Source of the DNA: an uncultured Clostridia bacterium
Lineage (GTDB): Bacteria; Bacillota; Clostridia; Oscillospirales; Acutalibacteraceae
DNA: 11,624 nucleotides
Assembly: GCA_946004305.1 (NCBI GenBank)
Contig: CAMFZJ010000033.1
Span: 1 to 11,624 of the forward strand
Direction: 5' to 3'
Shown: in pieces, positions 1 to 5,945 of the stretch
Layout of the letters: the number at the start of each line of letters is the position of its first letter
Position numbering within the stretch: position 1 is the stretch's first letter
Program-made: the position numbers and the translations under genes
The notes under the pieces: generated by a model
What the model was told of the DNA's origin: nothing
The model's database searches: none
The model's input: only the letters and a program-made list of their open reading frames with translations

Positions 1-16
1 ATGTATTAAATTGGTG

Positions 17-22
17 TATAAT
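17..22 (+). promoter_or_regulatory. -10 box of the DHHW gene
   Basis: A perfect TATAAT hexamer lies about 38 bases upstream of the ATG at 61. The matching -35 box would fall at or before the left edge of the window, so it cannot be checked. The leader between this box and the gene is very AT-rich and has no hairpin that I can see. Confidence 0.45.
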
Positions 23-60
23 AAATTATTATATAGTTAAAATTAATTGGGGGAAAGCTT

Positions 61-1290
61 ATGTACAGCAACTTTAGCAGCGGAAACAACAGACGTCCCA
101 GCAGCTACAAATATAATCCTTCATCATATAACAGAAACAGAAGACCTAACAGAAACAGACGCAGAACCAGAAACAGAATCATCATTGTTCTTACAGGACT
201 TGTTGCCCTGGTTTTGGTTGTGTCTATAATTTCAAGCTTCTTCAACTGTTTGTGTTCCGGATGTTCAAACAACAAGGGAAGCACCTTGGATACTTCTACA
301 GTAAACACAAAAACTACCAAGGCAACAGAAAAACTTCCGGACGCTCTTACCCTTAATTTTAAAGAACCGGATATTGAAGATGACGGTTCTGACGGTGAAA
401 TGTCCAACAATCTTTACCTTTGGAATAAAACCGCCTTTGAGCTTTTCTACGGAAGCGACGATTCGGCAAAAGCCTATGCAAAAACAATTAATCAGCTTAA
501 GAAAAAGCTTGGTAAGGATATTTCCGTATTTGATATGGTTGTTCCTAACCATACGGAAATGGGACTTCCTGCAAGGCTTAAAAATGTTGAGGGAGGAGCC
601 ACTACCGGCTCGCAGGCAGACTACATCAAAACTCTTTACAAATCCCTTGACAAGAGCGTAATTCCTGTAAGCTGTTACAACGCTTTGTCAAAGCATTGCA
701 ATGATTATATCTACTTTAACACCGACCACCATTGGACAGGTCTTGGTGCATATTACGCATACACAGCATTTGCAGAAGCTACAAAGCAAAAGGCTCTGCC
801 TCTAAGTAAATGCGAAAAACGCACAATTGAGGGCTTTACCGGTTCATTTGTTACAATGCTGGGAAGCGACTCAGGATTAAAAACAGATACAGTAAATTAC
901 TGGACCTTCCCTTACAGCGTTCCTACAACAATTACAAATGCTAACGGCTCAACAAATGATTTTGCAAGCTGTTACTATCCGGAAGCAGGGGCAGGCTCAA
1001 ACACCTACGGCGTGTTCCTTTGGGGTGATAATCCTGTTGAGGTAATTAAGAGTGAATGTTCAAAAGCTAAGGACAAAATTCTGATTGTTCACGAAAGCTA
1101 TGGCAACGCAATTGTTCCATACTTTACATATAACTACAAAGAGATTTATTCAATCGACTTCCGAAGCTGGAATGGAGATTTGTATAAATACTGTAAAGAA
1201 AACGAAATCAAAAACGTGCTGTTTGTAAACGGAGTTATGAGCTCTGCAACAGCATTTCAGGTTCAGTCAATGGCAGAGCTTATCCCATAA
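61..1290 (+). CDS. DHHW-family membrane-anchored SGNH/AlgX-like protein
   Basis: This is a 409-residue protein of the DHHW family, which resembles the SGNH-hydrolase-like AlgX/AlgJ and acyl-transfer accessory proteins of envelope polysaccharide modification. The first 38 residues are rich in Arg, Asn and Ser and probably cytoplasmic. One membrane helix follows (about 39-60), then a Cys cluster (C63, C65, C68), a Thr/Ser-rich linker and a large extracellular domain. The signature DHHW is at 222-225 inside an FNTDHHWTG motif. A second family motif, IVHESYGNAIVPYF (342-355), offers Ser346 as the possible SGNH-type nucleophile, where relatives often have K-D-S-Y. The ATG is preceded by GGGGGAAAG at 49-57. 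In this family such genes often sit beside an MBOAT acyltransferase; none is visible here, though the upstream side is cut off. The 64-base gap to the next gene has no terminator, so the two are probably co-transcribed. Substrate is unknown, and acetyl transfer to a cell-wall polymer is only an inference. Confidence 0.85.
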   Translation: MYSNFSSGNNRRPSSYKYNPSSYNRNRRPNRNRRRTRNRIIIVLTGLVALVLVVSIISSFFNCLCSGCSNNKGSTLDTSTVNTKTTKATEKLPDALTLNFKEPDIEDDGSDGEMSNNLYLWNKTAFELFYGSDDSAKAYAKTINQLKKKLGKDISVFDMVVPNHTEMGLPARLKNVEGGATTGSQADYIKTLYKSLDKSVIPVSCYNALSKHCNDYIYFNTDHHWTGLGAYYAYTAFAEATKQKALPLSKCEKRTIEGFTGSFVTMLGSDSGLKTDTVNYWTFPYSVPTTITNANGSTNDFASCYYPEAGAGSNTYGVFLWGDNPVEVIKSECSKAKDKILIVHESYGNAIVPYFTYNYKEIYSIDFRSWNGDLYKYCKENEIKNVLFVNGVMSSATAFQVQSMAELIP

Positions 1291-1354
1291 ATCTGCGTCT
1301 TAACTCATCCTGAACTAAAAAGGGCAACATATTCTAAGAAAAGGGGGTTACGCT

Positions 1355-2044
1355 ATGCTGTCTGAAAAAGTTGATGTAAACATTTTCGGCTGTCTTGGAG
1401 AAGGCTTTTACTCAGGCTATGTCAGCAGTGATAAGGTTAAAAATAATAAAGCCTATATTCTTTCCAGAACCCCTGTAAAAGATAATTTTCAAGGCGTTGT
1501 AGTAGCTGTAGCCAACTTTGAGAATAACGAAAAAAGACTTATAGTAGCTCCGGAAAACCAGACCTTCTATGAGCCTGAAATATGTTCAAGGCTTGACTCT
1601 TTGCGAAACGTAAAGCTTACGTCAATCAAGTGCCTTTTTGAAAAATCCTGCGGAGGAATAGTTTTCTACAACGGAAAGCAGAACACAAAAATCCTCCTTG
1701 TAAAAAACACAAACGGAAAATACTGGAGCTTTCCAAAGGGACATATTGAAAAGAACGAATCAGAAAAGGAAACCGCCGCAAGAGAAATCAAGGAAGAAAC
1801 CGGACTTGATGTTGATATTGTGGGAGATTTCAGAGAAGTAAGCGACTACTGTCCTTTCGGCAAAATAAGAAAGCACGTTGTTTTCTTCTTAGCTCAGGCA
1901 TTTACCGATGAGGTAAAATTGCAGGAGGAAGAAATTGCAGAGTACATCTGGGTTGACCTACAGCAGGCAAGAAAAATCTGCTCCTACGATAATGACCTTA
2001 GAATTATCGACAAAGCCGAAACCGCAATCAAACTTATAAAATAA
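1355..2044 (+). CDS. Nudix hydrolase with pyrophosphatase-like N-terminal region
   Basis: The 229-residue protein has a complete Nudix box at residues 129-151: G-x5-E-x7-REIKEETGL, with the catalytic R-E-x2-E-E set intact. It follows a WSFPKGH motif typical of the diadenosine-polyphosphate (Ap4A) hydrolase branch. The Nudix domain spans about 98-225 and should cleave a nucleoside diphosphate-X substrate using Mg2+. The first 95 residues are not Nudix. The stretch AYILSRTPV...GVVVAVA...RLIVAPENQTF (33-71) resembles the C-terminal half of the small family I inorganic pyrophosphatases of Clostridia (AYVLG.xEP...GxVIAIIHR...VAPEG). The Asp-rich metal site that normally precedes AY(V/I)LG is replaced here by VKNNK. 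The start is supported by AAGGGGG at 1341-1347, seven bases upstream. The gene ends inside an intrinsic terminator. Substrate is unknown; Ap4A or a related alarmone is the best guess. Confidence 0.88.
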   Translation: MLSEKVDVNIFGCLGEGFYSGYVSSDKVKNNKAYILSRTPVKDNFQGVVVAVANFENNEKRLIVAPENQTFYEPEICSRLDSLRNVKLTSIKCLFEKSCGGIVFYNGKQNTKILLVKNTNGKYWSFPKGHIEKNESEKETAAREIKEETGLDVDIVGDFREVSDYCPFGKIRKHVVFFLAQAFTDEVKLQEEEIAEYIWVDLQQARKICSYDNDLRIIDKAETAIKLIK

Positions 2045-2070
2045 AAGGGAGGGTTAATCTCTCCCTTTTA
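2042..2070 (+). terminator. Intrinsic terminator after the Nudix gene
   Basis: The arms TAAAAGGGAG (2042-2051) and CTCCCTTTTA (2061-2070) form a perfect 10-base-pair stem. It can extend inward by a G-T and a G-C pair, leaving a 5-base loop. A T-rich run lies in the descending arm. The stop codon of the Nudix gene is the foot of the stem. Confidence 0.85.
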
Positions 2071-2091
2071 TCATACATTCACTTTTTAGAT

Positions 2092-2097
2092 TATAGT
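2092..2097 (+). promoter_or_regulatory. Weak -10 candidate for the membrane-protein gene
   Basis: TATAGT lies 20 bases upstream of the ATG at 2118 and downstream of the preceding terminator, where this gene needs a promoter of its own. No good -35 box lies 16-18 bases upstream, so this is only a candidate. Confidence 0.25.
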
Positions 2098-2117
2098 ATT
2101 ACTTAGGTGAAGCTTAT

Positions 2118-2912
2118 ATGGAAATAATTGAAATTTTCTTTGAAATTCTTGGAGATTTGTCTGACAGCTCTGCAAAACGAGCTTGGAAAAAACATCCTCT
2201 AATGATGATTTTTGAAATCCTTTTATTTTTGGGGCTGTTTATCCTTAGTATATTTTGTACCCATTTTCTTTTAGAATTATCATATCTGCCCTTTCAAAAA
2301 TACGGAGAAATTCTCTTTTTGGGACGGGAAGATAGTATTCTGACTATATTGATATACGCTGTTACCTTTATTACACTCCTGCTTGTGTTTGCTTTAATTG
2401 CTATTGGTATTATCCTACTCATATGTAAATGTAAAGACAAAAGCTTTGTTGACCGGGAAAACAGCGAGCCAATGACAAAAAAGCAAAAGCTGGGACTTTT
2501 CGGCACATTAATTGGATTTATACTTGTTTCCTCAGCAATTTTTTATTGCTACACATACAACACCGTTGTTTTTACCGAAACACAAATAATTTCAACTGCC
2601 TACTATAACCCCATTGGTGTAAACTACAGTTATTCAGAAATAGACAGTGTTGAAATAGATAATGAAAATGACGCAAATTTACACTTGACTTTTTATTTTG
2701 ACAATAACAAAAAGCTGGACTTTTCATATAAAGGGGATAGCTACTCTGATATTGAAAAGTATAAGGATAATGACTTAGTTTTTATCAGCGATTTAGTAAC
2801 AAAGCTAAGAGATGATAATGTGCAAATATCCTACAAATGTACCTATGAGGAGGTTGCAGGATACTGCGGTGAGGAACATCACTTCTATTTGAAAAACATT
2901 TTTGATAAATAA
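2118..2912 (+). CDS. Hypothetical three-helix membrane protein
   Basis: I do not recognise a family for this 264-residue protein. A short amphipathic N-terminus is followed by three predicted membrane helices at about 29-49, 74-103 and 126-146. A Lys/Asp-rich loop at 104-124 (CKCKDKSFVDRE, then TKKQK) separates helices two and three. Residues 148-264 form a soluble acidic domain, probably beta-rich, that begins VVFTETQIISTAYYNPIG and continues YSYSEIDSVEID. This 'how the field looks, then where the setting is read' pattern resembles bacterial PH-like domains that follow membrane helices, but that match is weak and inferred. The tail carries C241 and C250 and a GEEHH patch. The start is supported by AGGTGA (2105-2110), seven bases before the ATG. 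The gene is isolated between terminators and converges with the zinc-ribbon membrane gene. It does not look broken. Confidence 0.7.
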   Translation: MEIIEIFFEILGDLSDSSAKRAWKKHPLMMIFEILLFLGLFILSIFCTHFLLELSYLPFQKYGEILFLGREDSILTILIYAVTFITLLLVFALIAIGIILLICKCKDKSFVDRENSEPMTKKQKLGLFGTLIGFILVSSAIFYCYTYNTVVFTETQIISTAYYNPIGVNYSYSEIDSVEIDNENDANLHLTFYFDNNKKLDFSYKGDSYSDIEKYKDNDLVFISDLVTKLRDDNVQISYKCTYEEVAGYCGEEHHFYLKNIFDK

Positions 2913-2923
2913 CGATAAACAAC

Positions 2924-2948
2924 AAAAGCCGCTGATTAAGCGGCTTTT
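2924..2948. terminator. Bidirectional intrinsic terminator
   Basis: AAAAGCCGCT (2924-2933) and AGCGGCTTTT (2939-2948) form a perfect 10-base-pair stem with a 5-base loop. The A-run on one side and the T-run on the other let it act in both directions. It lies between two convergent genes that end at 2912 and 2970. Confidence 0.92.
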
Positions 2949-2969
2949 ACTATGGTTTGCTATTGTTTA

Positions 2970-3575
2970 TCAGTTTACAAATAAATCTTTTCTTTTGTCA
3001 AAGTAAATTTTGTTAAGAACAATCATTATTACACTTCCGATAATTGTTCCGATTAATGATGATAATATTGTTCCGTCAAACCCCAGAATTATTAATAAAC
3101 CAAAATAATAAATAATATTAATTGCCAACTGTACAGCATACATCCCTAATAACATCTTAGGTCCGTCCTTTTTATAGCCGGCGAGCTGAAATCTAACGTA
3201 TATTGCCAGAGCCACCATACCAAAAACTAAGATTCCCACAATAATATCGAGAACCTTAAGTCCGCCAAAGATAGCATATACAAAATCGGCTCCATATCCG
3301 CCTGAAAGATTGCCGGTCTGCGTACCGGTAATAAAGCTTATGCCACTAAAGAAATTGACTACTGCTGATGCAAACAAAGCGAAGTAAATTAAAAACTTAA
3401 ACCACTTCATTGGTCTTTCAGCTATATTAGTCTGAGGAGTGTAATCATATGCCTGAACATATGGCTGTGCCTGAGGCTGAACGGGCTGTTGATTATTCGC
3501 AGCAACAGCTGTTCCGCAGTTAGGGCAAAAAGCCTTTCCTTCTTCTAAATTTTTACCGCAATTTGGACAAAACAT
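2970..3575 (-). CDS. Zinc-ribbon membrane protein
   Basis: The 201-residue protein opens with a zinc-ribbon, MFCPNCGK...AFCPNCG, with Cys at 3, 6, 17 and 20 as the likely Zn ligands. A Gln/Pro-rich flexible linker follows (about 28-50), then about four membrane helices at roughly 59-80, 108-128, 142-165 and 168-188, and a short basic tail. This layout is common in Firmicutes membrane proteins of unknown role and gives no specific function. The frame is open further upstream to 3599, but the ATG at 3575 is chosen because AAAGGGGG (3583-3590) lies seven bases before it and because CPNCG ribbons of this type nearly always start at MxCPxCG. A consensus promoter sits directly upstream, so it is probably transcribed independently of truB, although no terminator blocks read-through from that operon. 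It ends at a bidirectional terminator. Confidence 0.85.
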   Translation of the reverse strand: MFCPNCGKNLEEGKAFCPNCGTAVAANNQQPVQPQAQPYVQAYDYTPQTNIAERPMKWFKFLIYFALFASAVVNFFSGISFITGTQTGNLSGGYGADFVYAIFGGLKVLDIIVGILVFGMVALAIYVRFQLAGYKKDGPKMLLGMYAVQLAINIIYYFGLLIILGFDGTILSSLIGTIIGSVIMIVLNKIYFDKRKDLFVN

Positions 3576-3582
3576 TTTTATT

Positions 3583-3590
3583 CCCCCTTT
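3583..3590 (-). promoter_or_regulatory. Ribosome binding site of the zinc-ribbon gene
   Basis: AAAGGGGG on the minus strand, seven bases before the ATG at 3575. It fixes the start there rather than further upstream in the same open frame. Confidence 0.8.
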
Positions 3591-3596
3591 AATTTT

Positions 3597-3612
3597 CAAT
3601 GATTACTCATTG
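3597..3612 (-). promoter_or_regulatory. Palindrome at the predicted 5' end of the zinc-ribbon mRNA
   Basis: CAATGA-N4-TCATTG is a perfect 6-base-pair inverted repeat. The predicted transcription start, about seven bases past the -10 box, falls at 3613-3615. The repeat would therefore either be a stem-loop at the extreme 5' end of the mRNA or an operator overlapping the start site. Which of the two, if either, cannot be decided from sequence. Confidence 0.4.
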
Positions 3613-3620
3613 TCGCCCTC

Positions 3621-3649
3621 ATTATATTTTATTTTAAGTGTTTTGTCAA
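3621..3649 (-). promoter_or_regulatory. Consensus sigma-A promoter of the zinc-ribbon gene
   Basis: Read on the minus strand, TTGACA (3644-3649) and TATAAT (3621-3626) are separated by exactly 17 bases (3627-3643). Both hexamers match consensus at all six positions. The -35 box ends one base from the truB stop codon (3650-3652). Confidence 0.92.
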
Positions 3650-4546
3650 TTAGTTTATATGCTTATAAATTTTTAGCTCTGTGCCTTTTACAATTCCAAG
3701 ACCGAGAAATTCTCCCTTTGGACCTTTCACCCTGAAAATGCTGTCCTGTGGGGGATTTATTTTTTTAAGGTAGGTTCTTGTACAATCCAAAGCTCCGCCG
3801 TTGTAAAAACGCTTGCCCTGACTTTCACTAACTGCCACATAAGGATAAGACAAAAAGATAGTTTCCGTAGGCATAAGTCTTTGCTGTAACTGTCCCTGTT
3901 CTGCTAAAGTCTTAACTTCATCAAGAGTAATGCTGTCACTTAGATTATATCCGCAGGCTTTTGTTCTTTCCAATGCTGTCATAACTCCGCCTACAGACAA
4001 AGCCTTTCCAATATCGTCAATAATAGTTCTTACATATGTACCCTTTGAACAGCTGATTAACAGTCTGCCCTGTTGCGATTTTTCGTCAAAGCTAAGCAAC
4101 TCCAGCTTATATACAGTTACCCTTCGGCTTTTTCTTTCAACATCAACACCCTTACGGGCAAGGTCATAAAGCCTTTGTCCGTTCACCTGAACCGCAGAAT
4201 ACATTGGGGGAATCTGAGAAATTTCTCCCATAAATCCGGGCAAAATATTCTCAATCTCAGCCTTTGTTACAGTGCTTTCCTTTTCACAAGTAACCTGTCC
4301 CCATATATCAAGGGTGTCGGTAGTAACACCAAGCTTAAAGTCAGCCACATACTCCTTATCGTGGTTAGGAATTATGTCCTGAGCCTTTGTGGCATTTCCA
4401 AGGAGCAAAGGCAATACCCCTGTTGCATTAGGGTCAAGGGTGCCGGTATGTCCGATTTTTCGCTGACCGCTTAGTTTTCTAACAACTGCCACCACATCAA
4501 AGGAGGTAAACTCCTTTGGCTTATTAATCACAAGTATTCCGTTCAT
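3650..4546 (-). CDS. truB: tRNA pseudouridine(55) synthase
   Basis: TruB isomerises uridine 55 in the T-loop of tRNAs to pseudouridine in the cytoplasm. The 298-residue length is normal for the family. Motif I, GHTGTLDPNATGVL (32-45), carries the catalytic Asp38. YSAVQVNGQRLY (116-127) and the RNA-contacting KGTYVRTI (168-175) are also intact. Residues from about 225 to the end match the position of the C-terminal PUA-like domain. The ATG overlaps the nrnA stop in an ATGA arrangement (4 bases), with only a weak GAAG-type binding site, so translation is probably coupled. This is the last gene of the operon. The usual followers ribF and rpsO are absent; a minus-strand zinc-ribbon gene with its own promoter comes next, and no terminator is visible after truB. 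Confidence 0.97.
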   Translation of the reverse strand: MNGILVINKPKEFTSFDVVAVVRKLSGQRKIGHTGTLDPNATGVLPLLLGNATKAQDIIPNHDKEYVADFKLGVTTDTLDIWGQVTCEKESTVTKAEIENILPGFMGEISQIPPMYSAVQVNGQRLYDLARKGVDVERKSRRVTVYKLELLSFDEKSQQGRLLISCSKGTYVRTIIDDIGKALSVGGVMTALERTKACGYNLSDSITLDEVKTLAEQGQLQQRLMPTETIFLSYPYVAVSESQGKRFYNGGALDCTRTYLKKINPPQDSIFRVKGPKGEFLGLGIVKGTELKIYKHIN

Positions 4547-5472
4547 AGTATTTCTTCTGCCGCTTTTTTAAGCTTTTCAATAACGCTTTCCAAAGTACCC
4601 TGAATTGTACAGCCTGAGGCTGCAACGTGTCCGCCTCCCCCAAACTGTTTGCAGAATTTACAAGCGTCAATATCACCGTTGGTGCGAACTGAAACCTTAT
4701 AAACACCGTCAGGCTTTTCACGAATAGTAATTCCCATTCTGACTCCCTCAATCTGACGGGGAATAGAGGCTATACCTTCTAAATCGTCATCACCTGCACG
4801 CTGAGCCATTTCAACTGTGGTATAAATCATAGCGCATTTATCATCACAGCAGAAAATCATAGTTTCATAGATTTCCTTTTCTATTTCAATCCGCATTTTG
4901 GACTTGGTTTCAAACATAACCTTGTTAATATAGTCCCTGTCACAGCCTATTTCAAATAATGCTGCCACAATCCGCATAGTGTCAGCAGTAGTATTTGTAT
5001 AACGAAAACAGCCTGTATCAGTAGAAATTCCGGTATAAAGACAGTTTGCAATTTCCTTTGTAATAGTAACGCCCATTTCAAGCAACAGCCTGTAAATAAT
5101 CTCGCAGGCTGCCGCCGCTGTGCTATCAACATATTTAACAACTGCGTCAACACGGTTTTCCTTGTGGTGGTCAATGCACATATGGATTTTTCCCTGATAT
5201 TTTTCCTGATTACAGCCTAAGAGCTTTTCATCTGCAACGTCAGTTGAAATAACATATTCAGGCTGAAAAACCTGTTCCTTAACACCCTTTGTAAGAAACT
5301 GAAAGTTCTTAGGCAGAGCAGTAGTAACCACTCTTGCGTTTTTTCCAAGCTGTTGTAAGCCCAGACAAAGCCCGTAGCCACAGCCCAGGCAATCACCGTC
5401 AGGGTAGTTGTGGGTAAGGATTTCAAAATTGTTCTTCTCTTTCAGGATTTGGGCAATTTCATTAATCTTCAT
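4543..5472 (-). CDS. nrnA: DHH/DHHA1 phosphoesterase (NrnA-like)
   Basis: This 309-residue DHH-family phosphoesterase would degrade very short RNAs (nanoRNAs), pAp or linear/cyclic dinucleotides with Mn2+. Visible motifs are HNYPDGDCLG (21-30, the N-terminal metal site), STDVADE (77-83), DHHKEN (101-106, the name-giving motif), YTGISTDTGCFRY (146-158) and the DHHA1 substrate motif GGGGHVAASG (278-287). All expected metal ligands appear present. The frame also contains ATGs at 5487 and 5484, but GAGG at 5479-5482 is six bases before the ATG at 5472, and the protein family starts near this point, so 5472 is chosen. It overlaps the end of rbfA by 11 bases and truB by 4. A DHH gene between rbfA and truB is a common arrangement in Bacillota and Thermotogae-like operons. 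Whether nanoRNA, pAp or c-di-AMP breakdown products are the main substrate is not decidable here. Confidence 0.93.
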   Translation of the reverse strand: MKINEIAQILKEKNNFEILTHNYPDGDCLGCGYGLCLGLQQLGKNARVVTTALPKNFQFLTKGVKEQVFQPEYVISTDVADEKLLGCNQEKYQGKIHMCIDHHKENRVDAVVKYVDSTAAAACEIIYRLLLEMGVTITKEIANCLYTGISTDTGCFRYTNTTADTMRIVAALFEIGCDRDYINKVMFETKSKMRIEIEKEIYETMIFCCDDKCAMIYTTVEMAQRAGDDDLEGIASIPRQIEGVRMGITIREKPDGVYKVSVRTNGDIDACKFCKQFGGGGHVAASGCTIQGTLESVIEKLKKAAEEIL

Positions 5473-5845
5473 CTTCTGCCTCATCATCAGCTACATCACT
5501 GCTCACATCTAAATCGTTGAGAATCCTTGAGATGTTTGCGCTGTACTCTATACTGTCGGTAGCCTTGAAAATCAAGGACGGAACGTGTCTGAGCTTTAGC
5601 CTGTTTCCAAGCTCTCTGCGGATAAAACCTGAGGCAGAGTCAAGCCCTTTACACGCTTGTTTTGTTCTTTCCATACCCTCGATTGCGCTGACATAAACAG
5701 TACAATAGGATAAATCGTTTGTTACATCAACTCTGATAATAGACAAAAACGTATCCTTAACTCTGGGGTCCTTAAGCTGACGGAAAATCGCTGTCAGCTC
5801 TCTTTTTATATCTTCTGTTGTTCTTTCAATTCTATGTCCTGCCAT
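5462..5845 (-). CDS. rbfA: 30S ribosome-binding factor A
   Basis: RbfA is a KH-like cytoplasmic protein that binds the immature 30S subunit and helps mature the 5' end of 16S rRNA. The 127 residues are a normal length. The conserved segment SASGFIRRELGNRLKLR (70-86) contains the interrupted KH kink ASG at 71-73, and PSLIFKATDSIEYS (89-102) is the usual C-terminal strand. The tail is strongly acidic (DDEAEDED). The ATG is preceded by TGAGGAA, with a short spacer. A 100-base gap separates it from infB, the longest inside the operon, and that gap holds a hairpin and repeated hexamers. Its 3' end overlaps the start of the DHH gene. Confidence 0.96.
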   Translation of the reverse strand: MAGHRIERTTEDIKRELTAIFRQLKDPRVKDTFLSIIRVDVTNDLSYCTVYVSAIEGMERTKQACKGLDSASGFIRRELGNRLKLRHVPSLIFKATDSIEYSANISRILNDLDVSSDVADDEAEDED

Positions 5846-5859
5846 AGCAATTCCTCAAT

Positions 5860-5925
5860 CTGTACAAAACTGTACTTGTTTCAATAAAACCTGTAACAGC
5901 AAAAGCCATAAAGCCTTTGCTGTAC
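5860..5925. repeat. CTGTAC hexamer cluster
   Basis: The plus strand has CTGTAC at 5860-5865, 5870-5875 and 5920-5925, with a near copy CTGTAA at 5891-5896. All lie within 66 bases of the infB-rbfA gap. The third copy overlaps the foot of the hairpin at 5896-5923. No known binding protein is evident to me. Confidence 0.6.
5896..5923 (-). other. Hairpin in the infB-rbfA gap
   Basis: ACAGCAAAAGC (5896-5906) and GCCTTTGCTGT (5913-5923) pair over 11 positions with one mismatch, closing a 6-base loop. Read in the operon direction it is followed by TACAGGTTTTATTG, which is only a broken T-run. It is therefore a poor terminator and more likely an RNA-processing site or partial attenuator. Confidence 0.55.
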
Positions 5926-5945
5926 AATGTTTTCCGGTTATTTAA

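Noticed and set aside
100..180. CRISPR-like or tandem repeat array
   Set aside because: The ACAGAAAC-like units are short, irregular and in frame as Asn/Arg codons. This is a low-complexity protein tail and not an array with spacers.
47..229. A 60-codon plus-strand frame overlapping the DHHW gene start
   Set aside because: It shares the region with the real N-terminus in another frame, its start lies at the ribosome binding site, and its Thr/Glu-rich product comes from the same repeated codons.
1291..1354. Terminator or promoter between the DHHW and Nudix genes
   Set aside because: No stem with a T-run and no convincing -10/-35 pair is visible; co-transcription is more likely.
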